The notes below the pieces were generated by a model, which was not told where the DNA came from, did not search any database, and saw only the letters and a list, made by a program, of their open reading frames with translations. From Rehmannia glutinosa (taxonomy: Eukaryota > Streptophyta > Magnoliopsida > Lamiales > Orobanchaceae), in assembly GCA_016081115.2 (NCBI GenBank), contig JABTTQ020003419.1, forward strand, positions 186,001 through 250,000: DNA of 64,000 nucleotides, read 5' to 3'. The position numbers were made by a program, and so were the translations under genes. Of the stretch, positions 40,209 to 52,145 are shown piece by piece (the stretch's first letter is position 1; each line of letters opens with the position of its first letter).

Positions 40209-40984
40209 TTTCGGATCCGGATCTGATCCACTACGCCTGCATTGCGAAAGGCACAATCGTATTAGCAGAATTCAACTCCAAAGACGCCGCGCTCGGCGCC
40301 ATCGCGGCCAAATGCCTCGATAAAACCCCGCCGTTTCATGCCACGTTTACCCACACCGTCAGATCGAGGACCTACACGTTTCTGATCGACGAGCACTTCG
40401 TCTATTTCGCGATTTTCGATGAGAAATTGGAGAAGCCCGAGGGTTTGGCGTTTTTGAGGAGCGTGAGGCACGCGTTTGGTGGGGTTTCGAAGGGCGAGAA
40501 GAGTTTAGAGAGTTTGGGTTCTCATTGTTTTCAGGGGGAATTTAACCCTGTTTTCCGTCAGCTATTGGGATCAGGTTTGTATCATATGGAGGGAATAGGG
40601 TCTCCCACAGGGCAGAGATTAAGCCAGAGTGGGATCTTACAATCCGGGTCGGGTCCAATTAGAGGGAGACCTAAATCCAGTGGGGAGAAGGGGTTGAAGA
40701 AGATGAAGAACAGGTTGCTTGGGGAATTCGAATTCGATGTAGGAAGGAGAAATGGGGAGAAGGAGGAGAACGATGAAGACGGTGGGAATGGGATCGGGTT
40801 GAGCCGCGAGTTCATTATGCATAAAAATGGTGGATTGTATTCAGGAGAATTATCGGGCCACCAAAAGGCGAAGAAAGTGTGGAAAAAGCAAGTGTGGGTT
40901 ATTCTGTCACTTGATTTGATCATTTGTGTGATCTTGTTTGCTGTCTGGCTGTGGGTTTGCAGTGGTTTCAAATGCATCGATTAG
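40205..40984 (+). CDS. Phytolongin (longin-domain, SNARE-like membrane protein), Phyl2-type
   Basis: An intact single-exon frame of 259 residues. Residues ~5-115 form a longin domain (IHYACIAKGTIVLAEFNSKD; TFLIDEHFVYFAIFDEKLEK; GLAFLRSVRHAF). A Ser/Gly/charged linker follows. A basic juxtamembrane segment (KAKKVWKKQ) leads to one C-terminal transmembrane helix (about 231-252; VILSLDLIICVILFAVWLWV) with a short tail. The SNARE coiled coil of VAMP7-type R-SNAREs is missing, which is the defining trait of plant phytolongins. Arabidopsis members reside on secretory-pathway membranes. The coding region is much GC-richer than its surroundings. The start is the first ATG of the long frame and directly precedes the longin strand. 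Confidence 0.92.
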   Translation: MISDPDLIHYACIAKGTIVLAEFNSKDAALGAIAAKCLDKTPPFHATFTHTVRSRTYTFLIDEHFVYFAIFDEKLEKPEGLAFLRSVRHAFGGVSKGEKSLESLGSHCFQGEFNPVFRQLLGSGLYHMEGIGSPTGQRLSQSGILQSGSGPIRGRPKSSGEKGLKKMKNRLLGEFEFDVGRRNGEKEENDEDGGNGIGLSREFIMHKNGGLYSGELSGHQKAKKVWKKQVWVILSLDLIICVILFAVWLWVCSGFKCID

Positions 40985-41000
40985 CTGAATACGTGTTTTT

Positions 41001-42310
41001 AAGCTGTCTTGGCTTTTTCGGAAATTGCAATTCGGTATGGTTTCGCTTCTTCTGGTAATGTTGATTGAGATCCTTTTGTTTTTCCAATCAATCCTGTGTG
41101 ATAGAGTTCATGACATGTTAATAGATAGAGATGCTGTTTCATTTGTATACCTTTTTTTCTTCAATTTATTGAATGCTTTGAAGTTGTGCATATATACACA
41201 TTTTTATGGAATGCATATTTCTTTTTCGGAAATTGATGTGTTTCAGCTGTCTTGGCTTTTTAAGGAAATTGCAATTCGGTATGGTTTCGGTTCTTCTGTA
41301 ATGTTGATTGAGATCCTTTTGTTTTCCCAATCAATCCTGTGTGATAGTACATGACATGTTAATAGATAGAGATGCATTGATGTCATAATGTGTTTTAAGC
41401 TGTCTTGGCTTTTTCGGAAATTGCAATTCGGTATGGTTTCGCTTCTTCTGGTAATGTTGATTGAGATCCTTTTGTTTTTCCAATCAATCTTGTGTGATAG
41501 TACATGATATGTTAATAGATAGAGGTGCTGTTTCATTTGTATACCTTTTTTCTTCAATTTATTGATTTAAAGTTGTGCATATATACTCATTTTTATGGGA
41601 TGCATATTTCTTTTTTGGAAATTGATGTGTTTTAAGCTGTCTTGGCTTTTTCAGAAATTGCAATTCGGTATGGTTTCGCTTCTTCTGGTAATGTTGATTG
41701 AGATCCTTTTGTTTTTCCAATCAATCCTGTGTGATAGTACATGATATGTTAATAGATAGAGATGTTGTTTCATTTGTATACCTTTTTTCTTCAATTTATT
41801 GAAATGCTTTGAAGTTGTGCATATATACATATTTTTATGGGATGCATATTTCTTTTTCGGAAATTGATTTGTTTTAAGCTGTCTTGGCTTTTTTCGGAAA
41901 TTGCAATTCGGCATGGTTTCGCTTCTTCTGGTAATGTTGATTGAGATCCTTTTGTTTTTCCAATCAATCATGTGTGATCTGTTAATAGATATAGATGCTG
42001 TTTCATTTGTATACCTTTTTTCTTCAATTTATTATATACACATTTTTATGGGATGCATATTTCTTTTTGGAAATTGATGTGTTTTAAGCTGTCTTGGCTT
42101 TTTTCGGAACTTGCAATTCGGTATGGTTTCGCCTCTTCTGGTAATGTTGATTGAGATCCTTTTGTTTTCCAATCAATCCTGTGTTATAGACTTATAGTAC
42201 ATGATATCTTAATAGATAAGAGATGTCGTTTCATTTGTATACCCTTTTTTCCCCAATAGGCCAATATATTGGATGCTTTAAAGTTGTGCATATATACACA
42301 TTTTTATAGG
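41001..42310 (+). repeat. ~240 bp tandem array, six copies, right after the phytolongin stop
   Basis: Units begin AAGCTGTCTTGGCTTTTTCG at about 41001, 41244, 41397, 41634, 41876 and 42086. Each contains GTATGGTTTCGCTTCTTCTG, ATTGAGATCCTTTTG, CAATCAATCCTGTGTGATAG and ATGTTAATAGATAGAGATG. Unit 2 is about 90 bp shorter and the last unit trails off. The array starts 17 bp after the stop codon, so some of it is likely transcribed as 3' UTR. Open frames within it are by-products of the repeat. Confidence 0.95.
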
Positions 42311-42649
42311 ATTCATGTTTTTTATAGAGGTTCTGTGGATGAAATGGATCGAAGAAATGGCTAGAATGTTTACCGGCATGCAGTAAAGTGTTTCTTTGTT
42401 TTCTTGAATTATGTCTATTGTTGGTGTGAACATAATCCTCATAGGTAGGGTGCGTATTTTGATGGCAACTGTTTGGAATTCACATTTTTTACCGCAAAAT
42501 TTACTGCGATTCTTCATCAAACAAGTTTTGAGATAGACTAGTTTTTTTGCATCCAAAAATGGCAGAAAGTGAGGTCTAATTGTAGCTTTCAAAATTCATT
42601 TAGCAGTCATAGCTCATAGGATTGAATCTTGTTTGATGTTTGTATTAAT

Positions 42650-43140
42650 ATTTTAGGCTAAATTGCAGTTTTGGTCTTTGTAGCTATAGGGATTGACAAT
42701 AATCCTGTAGAAATCACAATTTGTAAAAATGTCTCATAACTTTCAGAAAACTCTCGATTTCAATCATTCGGTCCCACCTGAACTTGACAAATTTGCCGGA
42801 AAAATTCACATTTCGACATTCCGACCAAATCCGCTGATGGAGAAACCAATTTCGCTAGTGTTGACATCTTCCAAGTGAGTTTTTATTTGTCCCAATAAAC
42901 ATTCCAACTCACTTGGCCGATGTCTATATAAGTGAATTTGTTTTCCATTTCAACAGGTTGGTAAGAAATGTGAAAAAATGGATTTTTCCGACGAACTTTT
43001 TAATTTCCAGCGACAAAATGACTGAAATCGAGAGTTTTTTGAATGTTACAAGACTTCCTTGCAAATTGTGATTTCTGCTGGACTATTATGGCAACCCCTT
43101 ATAGTTACAGGACTGAAATTGCCATTAAGCCTAAAATTTA
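42650..43140. mobile_element. ~0.49 kb inverted-repeat MITE
   Basis: Ends TTTTAGGCTAAATTGCAG and TTGCCATTAAGCCTAAAA are inverted, and so are the inner arms (GTCTTTGTAGCTATAGGG and CCCCTTATAGTTACAGGAC; AATCACAATTTG and CAAATTGTGATT). No clear target duplication. Confidence 0.7.
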
Positions 43141-44477
43141 TGGTCAAACTAGTGTAGTGCACTTTGTTAAATTTGTTTACTGGTGGCATATCTGTCCATT
43201 TTTGCTCAATTAGGTTTCTTTTTCATTGTGTATTATTTTCTGAAATACAGGACCCCCTTGGTTCTCTGGTAATCTTGAGAACAACTTGATCTGTGGAAAA
43301 AATAGAAAATTCAATCAACTCTGACATTTGAGGAGAAGTTAATGTTAGTAATAGAGAATATATGAATCATTTCCAAGATCTAGATGCCTTCTTATTCTTT
43401 CAAAGCAACATCATCATAATTTAGTATATATGATCAGAACAAAAAAAAGTCATTCTCTCCATTCTGGTTGGACCACACAAATTATTCAATTTTGACTTCT
43501 GTTTTGTCAGTTTCTCTGTTTGATTCTTGCTGAGTTGTCTTATTACAAATTTCCTCTGATTTTTTGCTGTGTGTTTATCCAAAATGCAGAAGGAATTTCA
43601 TTTATTGCTGTGTGAATGGAAATTCAATCTGTGTGATTTTTAAATTTGTCTCTTTTGTTTACACAGAAGCAAGTTTGAATGAATAATTTCAACTCGCTTC
43701 TACTTTCCCAATATTCAAATTTGGTCCTAGTTTTTTTTTTTTTTCGGGGTAACTCAACTTCCAGGCTTACGTCTGACAATGCCTGAGGACAATTGTGTTA
43801 GACCCCTCGAATTTAATAATAGTTGATCTCTTCTCGAATCGAACTTTTACGGATGTTATTGCATGCGAGTTTCCACCAAATCTTCACCAATTTCGCGTAT
43901 ATGTCCGGGAAGCGATTTGATGGAGTATGAATTTGAAACCCCTCACATCCACCCCCTCAAGAGACTTTAAGTCCCTTGTGGTGGCGATTAGGGTTAACCC
44001 CAGTTTCTTAAAAAAAAAAAAGGATGAACCGGCAGGGCGAGGGGCTCCTTCTTGCGCCTTTTTGCCTAGAGAAGCCGTAGAGGATGTGAAGCGCGGGTTA
44101 TGCCTCAACTAGTCGGGATCCTTGGGTTGCACGAAGGCGAGTCATCACACAAGTTCTCCTCCACCCTTTAAATCGTTACGGGAGGATTCGAACAACACAC
44201 TTTGGTGTGCCAGTAGTTGCAGACATCACGTCACCCAAGTTCTTTCTGGGTTGAGGTATGTAGGGGCTTAACCCCTGGTTTCTTGTTCATGGGGCAAGGG
44301 GGTGGGGAATGTTTCCAATAGAGCCAAGGAATATATAGGTTGGCAATATGGGAGGGTCTACCAAAATCTGAAACTTGCCCTTTCGGGATTTTTAAGAATC
44401 TAAATCTATGTTTGCCTTTTTACTGGTTATCTCTTTAATTTTATATGTCCATCAAATTAAATTTATTTTCAACTATC
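43141..44477. other. Intergenic stretch with an unclassified GC-rich repeat-like block
   Basis: 43141-43730 is ordinary AT-rich DNA. 43740-44300 is GC-richer, with a T-run at its left, an A-run in the middle (44008-44018), and on the minus strand a B-box-like GTTCGAATCC near 44190. It looks like one or two old retroposons. Open frames on both strands have no family signature. Confidence 0.35.
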
Positions 44478-44494
44478 GAATGAGAAACTAGACT

Positions 44495-44588
44495 AACAAC
44501 TGGGATTAGTCTAGTAGCTACGGATATTATTCGCGACGAGGTTTGGTTCGAGTACCTGTAATGACGGGCCGAACTTTTAGAAAAAAAA
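44495..44588 (+). mobile_element. Short tRNA-derived SINE
   Basis: A 94 bp unit with A-box-like TTAGTCTAGTAGC, B-box GGTTCGAGTAC and a short A tail. It is flanked by a 17 bp duplication GAATGAGAAACTAGACT (44478-44494) and GAATGAGAAACTGGACT (44589-44605), 16 of 17 identical. Confidence 0.85.
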
Positions 44589-44804
44589 GAATGAGAAACT
44601 GGACTGGCATAAACTTGGGCTAGAATTTGATTTTGGACCTCAGATGCCCAATAAAATTGTGTCCAGCCCATCTATGGATGGGGCTCAGAGGTACAAAACT
44701 TAACCACAATGTTGCACATTATCCGTTGTCATGTTTAATATTTAAGCTGTTTTAAAAAAAAATGTTTAATATTTAAAGCCAAAGTACCATGTCTCTCCAA
44801 ACAG

Positions 44805-45000
44805 ATGGGATCTTTTGTTCCAAAGTGTTACATTATATCCTATTGCACCGTACGAATAATTGACATGTATATTTTAGTTAATATATTAATTTTGAAGCAT
44901 AAATCAGATCTAAATTGCTGATTTTTAATATGATAGTTTTTATACACTTAGCAATCAACTGTGCGGTGAGATAGAAGATGAAATCACATCTGCACCGCAA
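44805..45000. mobile_element. Family B MITE
   Basis: Carries GATGGGATCTTTTGTTCC at the left and the complementary-type right arm GTGCGGTGAGATAGAAGATG. It shares the centre TTTTGAAGCATAAATCAG with the copy at 15347-15530. Confidence 0.65.
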
Positions 45001-45003
45001 ATC

Positions 45004-45083
45004 GGATATTGATCAAGTGGTTAAGACTCTCAAGTTCGATTCTCATGGCTCCTCCTTTCCTAGGAGTATGTACTAAAAAAAAA
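45004..45083 (+). mobile_element. SINE-like tRNA-derived fragment
   Basis: A-box-like ATCAAGTGGTTAAG, B-box-like AGTTCGATTCT and a 3' run of 10 A. It abuts the family B MITE. No flanking duplication was found, so the limits are approximate. Confidence 0.55.
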
Positions 45084-47031
45084 ACGTTCCATGTCGCCGG
45101 ACTATAATATAATTTTTCTTTTTCTTTTCTTCTTAGTTTTTGTCCGGTACTTAAATGAAGTGGACAATTTAGATGATAACGACTAATATTACCAAACGCG
45201 GGATGGCAAGAGGCTAAAAAATGAAAAATAAACACGATGTACCTAACTAAAATGTCAATGGGTCGGGTCCACCTAGGCCCGAGATTCGCCCATTAAGATA
45301 ATATAAGACCCTAGACTTGTCCTGACCTGACTCACCTTAGACCCATACCCGCCCCGACCATACCCATGTCTAGCGGGTAAGACCCATTAGATCTGTCAAC
45401 TTCATATATTTGGTCAAATTTATATGATTTTTACTCAGAATAGTGCTATAAAAAATTATGTCAAATATTTTATTTTATTTTTTTTTTGAGGGAAAAAATT
45501 ATGTCAAATATGACATTCATATAATTTTGTATATATTGTATGAATTATGAAATAAACACCAACAACATATGTAAAATCAAGAACGATTGAACAACAATAT
45601 ACACATTCTATACATAAACTAATTATATGGGTCGGATCCTATTATATCCGTTCCCTACTATACTTCACCTAATTTTTTTTCAAGTAGTGTTTTAATTGCT
45701 TTACTTGGTCATAAAAACATAAAGAAATTAGGTCCCATTGGTGAATTTTCTTGCACAAATATAACTCACTAAACTTGGTCCTCATTAAAATATTCAAGTC
45801 TTAAAAAAACCCATTAATATGTAAGTTTCACACACCTACCCCAAGTCTCTTCAACTATTACAGTTGAAGATCCATTTATTCATATTGACCAAATAGTAAC
45901 TAGTAAGTGTGTGGTAATTAAAGGTCATTATGGTCATTTAAACATCAATAGATGTTGGACACTTGGACAATCCGTTACTACTAATTACTATCCACTACTT
46001 TCTTTACTCTTGAAGAGTTGAACAAATGAGCCTTTTCATGTTCAACTAGACAACTACAATTAATTCCCCACCACAATGGGTGGGGTTTGAATGAACCCGA
46101 TACTCGACCCGTTAAGATTTATAGAGCCTAGATCCAATCCTAATAGATAGACCCCTTAAAAATGTTTAATAGATATTTATACGAAGCATGATATTTCTGT
46201 GAGGATGACGTGTCCATACTAAATATGTATCGAATACGATATTTCATGTATATTTGTTTGATGTATGTACTCATAAAGTGTCCAATTAAAAAAGAAATAC
46301 ATTCTAGGCATCCCATTTGAAGGGAAAAAAAAAAACAAAGTTGATTCCATATGATCCTTATAGATAGATCCACACATGGAAAGTGATAGAATTCAAGGAA
46401 AACATATTGACTGCGTAAATAGAAGGGTTCCATATGAACCCTTATAAATCCACAGATTCAACGAGATATAATTAAGGAAAACAGACGAGAGAGCAAATAG
46501 AAGAGGTGTATAGTGGAGTAGTGAGTAATACAAATATTTATGGTTTAAGAAGAAAGTAATCGATTTCCTATTTTTGATATTTTGAGCAGGTTATTTGTGT
46601 GTCTTTGACTTGTCACGTTTGAGATTTGGGTATGTACAAAATTTCAGAATTTTATGGTTGAAACATTGATTTTTTTAATTATATTTAATATGTATATGTT
46701 TTTAATACTAAATATATATATAATTATATATATATATACATTGTATTTGCATTTTTAAAATTTCAAAACACGATGTAGGTATTCGTGTTTAATACTTGTA
46801 TCAGTACTTAGACCCATAGACATTTATACTGTTACAACAGATCTATTGTAAAACAGTTACACAATGCGATAAATTGCACTTTTAGTGTAAAAAATGATAT
46901 TTTGAATATAAAAAGTGATACTTTAACCATCTTACCCAAATTTTTTTCATACTATTATAACCCGTCTAAAATGGGGCGAGTCTAGGGCAGGTCTAGGTCT
47001 TACTCGGACACATTGACATCCCTACTCCACC
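45084..47031. other. Long AT-rich non-coding stretch, possibly an old hAT derivative
   Basis: ATGTCAATGGGTCGGGTCC near 45253 and its inverse GACACATTGACATCCCTA near 47010 resemble the ends of the hAT element at 25068-28956. Everything between could therefore be a degraded nonautonomous relative. No target duplication or coding frame was seen. Confidence 0.35.
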
Positions 47032-47039
47032 CTCCCATC

Positions 47040-47298
47040 CAGAGGCGGAACTAGGGGGGGACAAGGGGGATTTTCCAAAATTTCATTTTTCCCCCCTTAA
47101 AGTTTTCAAAAAAAAAAATTTAGTTAAAATAGGTAACTTTGCCTCCTCAAAATTTTGATAAAAGCTTCAAATAGGTCTTTTACAATATTAAAACCCATTA
47201 ATTATGGTTAATATATGAGTAGTTTTTTTCATTAATTAAATTTATAAACTCGATCCGTTTTTCGTCCCCCCAAAGCTAAAATCTTGCGTTCGCCACTG
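47040..47298. mobile_element. hAT-type MITE (GGCGGAG-related family)
   Basis: A 259 bp element with ends CAGAGGCGGAACTAG and GCGTTCGCCACTG, and 8 bp duplications CTCCCATC (47032-47039) and CTTCCATC (47299-47306), 7 of 8 identical. It lies about 120 bp upstream of the DUF688 gene start. Confidence 0.83.
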
Positions 47299-47359
47299 CT
47301 TCCATCCCATTGCACATATATAGAAGTGTCTCTCTCTTTCTCCCCCTCTCTCTCTCTCG

Positions 47360-47379
47360 CTATATATATATATATATAC
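47360..47379 (+). promoter_or_regulatory. Probable TATA box of the DUF688 gene
   Basis: A TATATATA run following a CT-rich tract, about 45-60 bp upstream of the ATG at 47423. Position and composition fit a plant core promoter, but the transcript start is unknown. Confidence 0.45.
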
Positions 47380-47422
47380 ACCCAAAGCAAAAAAGAGCTA
47401 GAAAAATTAGTCTGTTATTATA

Positions 47423-49224
47423 ATGGGTTTTGAAGAAGACGATCGCCACGAACCAAACTCAACACCAAAACTAACTTTATCCAAACTCCCATACACCAAG
47501 CCAAGAGAGCCACCACCGCACACGATGCAAACGCCGCCGCTCCGCCCATCGCTTTCAATCCCATTCCGGTGGGAGGAGGCGCCGGGAAAGCCCAGAGCCA
47601 CCGCGTACGGCGGAGCAACCCCTCCGTCTTCCGCCAACAAGGCGGCCAGGTCGTGTTTGGACCTGCCCCCAAGATTATTAATGTTCCGCGACGATGCCAA
47701 AATTACCGTAATGCCCTCGCCCAATACTGTTCTGGATGGGCCTTATGTGGGCCGATCGTTGTCGCTCGCCTGCACGTTTTCTTTCCGGAAAGGGCCGGTG
47801 GTGGGCCGGAAGGAAGGGCTGAAGCCCACTAAGAGGAGATGGGGAGCTTCAGGGATGAGGGAAAGTTTGTTAGGGGCAGTTTGGACATTTCGCGTTCACT
47901 GGGAGAGATTTTTGAGAGAGAGAAGAATGTGAAGAGAGTTGGAAGGAGGAGATTCTTCAAGTTGTCTAGCATTAATTTTAACATGTTGGTAAGTTTTTTT
48001 TCTAATTTAATTTGCTATTAATTTTATAGAAATTAATTGATTTATGGATTAAAATTTGTTCTTGTGATTCCTCAAAATTGTAAGATTTTGGATTTAAGTT
48101 TTGCTTCAAATCCTTTTTGTTGTTATTTTTTAGGGATATTAAAAACAAAACAAAACAAAACAGAGGTTTGGGTGATAACAAAATAATTCAATTTAGAGAT
48201 TTGATTTCATCTTACATTTTTACCTCAACCGTTAGTTAAACTAATAGAATTTGTTGATATCATCAATTATTTTATAATTATATCCCTCCATTTTTCAAAA
48301 TATTGTAAATAGTCTAAGATTTTCATCTTATATTTTACTTTTACATCCCCAACTTTTTAAAATATTACAAATAGTCAAATGAAAAGTTGAGCCATTTGTA
48401 ATTTTAGAGAAGTTGATGGATGTAGTTGTAAAATATTTGGTAACGTCAGCAAATTCTGTCAAGTCAACAAATAGTTGGGGCAAAATATAAGTTAAAATCA
48501 AATCTAAGGGGGTTTCTGCATTTTCGAGATTTCCCTGGATTATTTTTTTAATTAGCCCAAACTTCAGGGTGTTTTTCAAAATTATCCTTTGATATTTAGG
48601 TGTAGTTATATTTTAGATCTTTTTTACTAACAAGACCTCCACTCACTTTTATAATGTTAGATAAACTACAACTATAATTCAATGAAAATGAATTGCAAAC
48701 ATAACATTTTTTTTTTGAAAAATACGAAATTTCATTAAAATTGCTAGAAACAGCCGACAGTATTGAGAACAACGAACCAGTCAAAACAATCATTTTGATA
48801 AATAATTTTTTTCAGGTGAATTTACTCGACTTACAAATAGAAAACCAACATAGATGAAAATAAGTAGAAACAAAAAATTACAATGGTTGGACAAATCCCG
48901 TAACAATGAATCATAAGATGTTACTTAGTAAAACATTGAACTCGTCGATTTATTTAATATCTAAAACTAAAAAAGAATCACAAAATTTAAAACAATTTTT
49001 TTATTATCGCAATTTAAACTTGTTCATGCTAGCTTGATCAATTTCCTCTAATTTTACAATATCTTTACAGGTTACACACAGTGTGACGTGTTACTATGTG
49101 AAATCAAGTAGATTTCAGTGTAATATTTGCTAATTTATGGGTGGCTTAATTAATTTTTAATAACGCAGGGTGACATTTATGCAAGCTTAAAGCAAGTGGT
49201 TAATCCTTGGAGGCGCTGCCGATA
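47423..49224 (+). CDS. DUF688-family protein, two exons, apparent 1-bp frameshift in exon 1
   Basis: The N-terminal frame (47423-47842) carries the family hallmark PFRWEEAPGKPR near residues 47-58, then SLSLACTFSFRKGPVV. At a GGGG run near 47841 the frame must change by one base to continue into GSFRDEGKFVRGSLDI and RRRFFKLSSINFN up to the donor after 47991 (TTG then GTAAGT). Exon 2 (about 49169-49224) reads GDIYASLKQVVNPWRRCR and stop, the typical LKQVVPW-type end of the family, and joins in phase. DUF688 proteins are small, basic and of unknown role. Without the frame change the product ends at 47932 (169 residues). This could be a real mutation or a sequencing error. Confidence 0.75.
48132..48588. 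mobile_element. Inverted-repeat element, family A2, in the DUF688 intron
   Basis: Relative of the copy at 18771-19166, sharing TTACATTTTTACCTCAACCG, ATTTTATAATTATATCCCTC and CAGCAAATTCTGTCAAGTC. The right end AATTAGCCCAAACTTCAGGG ... AATTATCC links it to family A. Confidence 0.7.
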
Positions 49225-49984
49225 AATGTCAAGAAAGTTATTTTGATGAAATATGAACCTTTGGTTGAATTTTCAGTTAGGGACTCCGAAACTGCATATT
49301 TGCATTTCTACCACGGATTAATTAACATTTTGATCACTTCAAATCATAGAATTTGCTTATCTTAGAATTAGTGTTTATGTTTTCACCTTTTCAGTCCTTC
49401 AAATTATATAACTGCTATTATTTTAAATTTAATTATAAATTACTAAAATTGGAATTAACCAAATTAATTCTAATATGGACTGCTTAATTTATCTTATAAT
49501 CTTTATATTTGATTTACATGACAGTGATGACATCCAGTTTTTTTGTTATCTTCAATATTTGAAATTGTTTAAATTATTTTAGTGTGTGAACTAAAATATC
49601 TATATAACCCAAATGCACTCCTAATCCAACGCACAGATGGTTACCACGTGTACATAAGTTATTATATTAAATCTCACAATTTAGCCATGATTTATGCTCC
49701 AAAATTAATATTTAATTTCTATATGCGTGACAATCATCCGTGCGGTGGAATAGGAGATGAAATTTGATGGAACAGAAGATCCCATCCGCATATAATCAAT
49801 ACGAAGCCAGAAAACTATGATTGGGAAGACAATTTTTTAAAACATATATAACAATTATTAGAAGGGAAACTTTTAAAAATTTGATAATTAAATATAAAGT
49901 ATTGAATTTTTTAAAAATATGAAATTGAAGGGGTGATCGTTGTTGCAAGCCTTCCCTGGAGGGATAATTCTATTCCATATCGAT
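49225..49984. other. AT-rich intergenic DNA with a family B MITE copy
   Basis: About 49620-49800 is a family B element (GGTTACCACGTGTACATAAG; GACAATCATCCGTGCGGTG; CAGAAGATCCCATCC). Nothing else is recognised. Confidence 0.55.
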
Positions 49985-50345
49985 CGATATTTCACCTTCT
50001 ATTTATCTTCTAATACAAATCAATGTTTTATCTTCTATTTCACAGCAAGAGTATTTGTCACGTGTTTTTTTTAACGGTTATCACTTGTCAAAAACCTACA
50101 ATTTAAGCTTGAAAATTACCAGGAGTTTGTAACTCAAGTGGTATCACTCACCATTTGTAAGGATGTAGACCACGGTTCGAGCTCTATTTCTTTCAGTTAG
50201 TACTCCAAACTTACTAAAGAAAAGCTTGAAAATTAGTATGCTTTTTTCATTTTTTAAATATGACAATCATTCGTGCAGTGGGATACATAAATAGGAAACG
50301 AAACACTAATCTCAAATAGAAGTGATCTATGCCTACAACGAATAA
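49985..50345. mobile_element. Family B MITE interrupted by a SINE
   Basis: Left arm with TTTTATCTTCTATTTCACAG and right arm GACAATCATTCGTGCAGTG ... GAAACGAAACACTAATC, split by the SINE at 50119-50221. Confidence 0.65.
50119..50221 (+). mobile_element. tRNA-derived SINE nested in a MITE
   Basis: A 103 bp unit with A-box-like AACTCAAGTGGTATCAC and B-box GGTTCGAGCTC. It is flanked by an exact 14 bp duplication AAGCTTGAAAATTA at 50105-50118 and 50222-50235. The tail is a short A-rich end (TACTAAAGAAA). Confidence 0.88.
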
Positions 50346-50985
50346 TTCTTATTCCAAAAGTTTGGTTTCAATATGGAAAATTAATATTTTGATAATTGTT
50401 AAATGATAAATATGGCCATCAAAATGTGATGACTAAAGTAGTTGTAATCACATGTAATATTTGGTTGGACTATATAAAAGTGCATTAATATTAAACATTG
50501 AAATACTACTTTTTGACTAGTGAATGTGATTGTGCTTCATTTCTCATAAATTGTTCAACAACCATACCATGAATAACTTCAAATTAATTACCCAGTATTT
50601 GCAGTTTTAAACTAATTTTGATACATAAAAGTTGGGAGCTAATTTTTTTTTTTATCACAGAGATATATGTTAATTTTTAGGGGTATTTTTTTAATTTTAC
50701 ATAAATTGTGAAAATTCTATGGAGTTGATATAAAGTTTTATAAGCTCGATGCCCACTCCATTCTAAACTTTAATTGTGTATAAATACTTATCCCAAAATG
50801 ACAACTTTTCATTTTTGACAAAATTGTAAAGTAATTGGATTTTCAAGCATAGGATATGAAGTCATAATATTCAAGCATAAGCCATTAAGCCCACTTTATT
50901 AATTAATTGGGTTCAAGCATAAGATATGAAGTCATAATTTTCAATGATATTTGACATATGCAGAGAGATGGCAAGCCCACTGGCG
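50346..50985. other. AT-rich intergenic DNA, nothing recognised
   Basis: Includes a short direct repeat (TTCAAGCATAAGATATGAAG) near 50870 and 50914. No gene supported. Confidence 0.4.
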
Positions 50986-51366
50986 GATATGGATGACAAT
51001 TTTGACCCGGCCCATGTGTACCCACCCCAACCTGCTCCATTTGGATCACGGGGTGGGGTGGGGCGGGACGGGTATGTGTATCGTTTCCGTCCCGCTCCAT
51101 CTATTATTTTTATTTTTAAAATATATTTTAATAAATATAATATATAATATAATATATTTTTAAGTATTTTTATATTATATATAATATTTATAAATTGATA
51201 ATAATAAATTTTATATATGATATTTTACAAATATATTTTTCTTTTATTTATTTATTTAATTTAATTTAAAATAGGGTAGAACAGGTCGACCCGTCCTGCC
51301 CCCGCCCAGTTCTAGGTACGAGGCGGGTATGGGTATTGGCCGACCCGCCACATTGTCATCCCTAGT
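50986..51366. mobile_element. Nonautonomous hAT element, related to the 25 kb hAT
   Basis: Ends GGATGACAATTTTGACCCGG and (complement) TAGGGATGACAATGTGGCGG, with subterminal GGGGTGGGGCGGG and CCTGCCCCCGCCC motifs and an AT-rich core. Candidate 8 bp flanks CTGGCGGA and GTGGCGCA match at 6 of 8. Confidence 0.7.
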
Positions 51367-51837
51367 GGCGCAGTCACATGGTTGATAAGTGGCTCCCCTA
51401 ACTTTTTTCTTATTTTTGTCGTTTTAGTACCTATATTTGTATTTACTTTGCCCCTCCTCATTATTTTGTTGGATAAATATTATTCCATGAATTTTAGTAA
51501 GTTAAACTGGAGATTTTGTAGGTCTTATTTTATCTTATTATCATTTTAAAATTATATTTTCTATTATGTCTAAAAAAAATTATATTTTCTGGGTTTCTCA
51601 TAATTATTTGCTAATGTATATTGAAAAAAAATTACAAAAAGGATAAATTAAATTGTAGATGGTTTTCGCGATATCCAGAAGGGAATCTAAACAAGTTAAG
51701 AATTTGATGATGTATTTTGTAAATATTTACTAATGAATATTAATATAATCTTTTGATACAAATGTAAATATGCAATATATATAAACTTTATTATCTTGTA
51801 TATATGCACAACTGTGATCTTTTGTTTTTTATTCTTG

Positions 51838-52145
51838 GCTAGGGGTGTCAATTTGTGATACGATACGATAATTCGCCACGAACCTAACACAAATTTAATA
51901 TTTTTTAATATTTTATGTATTTTTTATTTACAATTTCAAAAATTTCTCCATTTTTTTGTGTCAACTTTTAGATTTTTTGTGTCAACTTTTAGATTTTTCG
52001 TGTCGTATCGGGTTACCCGTGTCATAAATGAGTCGTGTTCGTATCGTGTATCTAGACACAAATAATTAAATGTGTCATGTTCGGGTTCATATCGGACTTG
52101 TAATATCGTGTGAACACGACCCACTAACACGGGATTAATACCCCT
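51838..52145. mobile_element. Nonautonomous hAT-like element
   Basis: Starts TAGGGGTGTCAATTTG and ends GGGATTAATACCCCTA, with 8 bp flanks TTCTTGGC and CTTTTGGC (6 of 8). Internal GTGTCGTATCGGGTTACCCG and GTTCGTATCGTGTATC repeats give a GC-richer core. Contains a duplicated TTTTTGTGTCAACTTTTAGA. Confidence 0.65.

Noticed and set aside
41025..41971. Several ~105-residue open frames on both strands
   Set aside because: They recur with the 240 bp tandem unit and have no family features.
43884..44112. GC-richer overlapping frames on both strands as a possible gene
   Set aside because: No splice context, no recognised motif, an A-run inside, and B-box-like sequence nearby. Old retroposon is the simpler reading.
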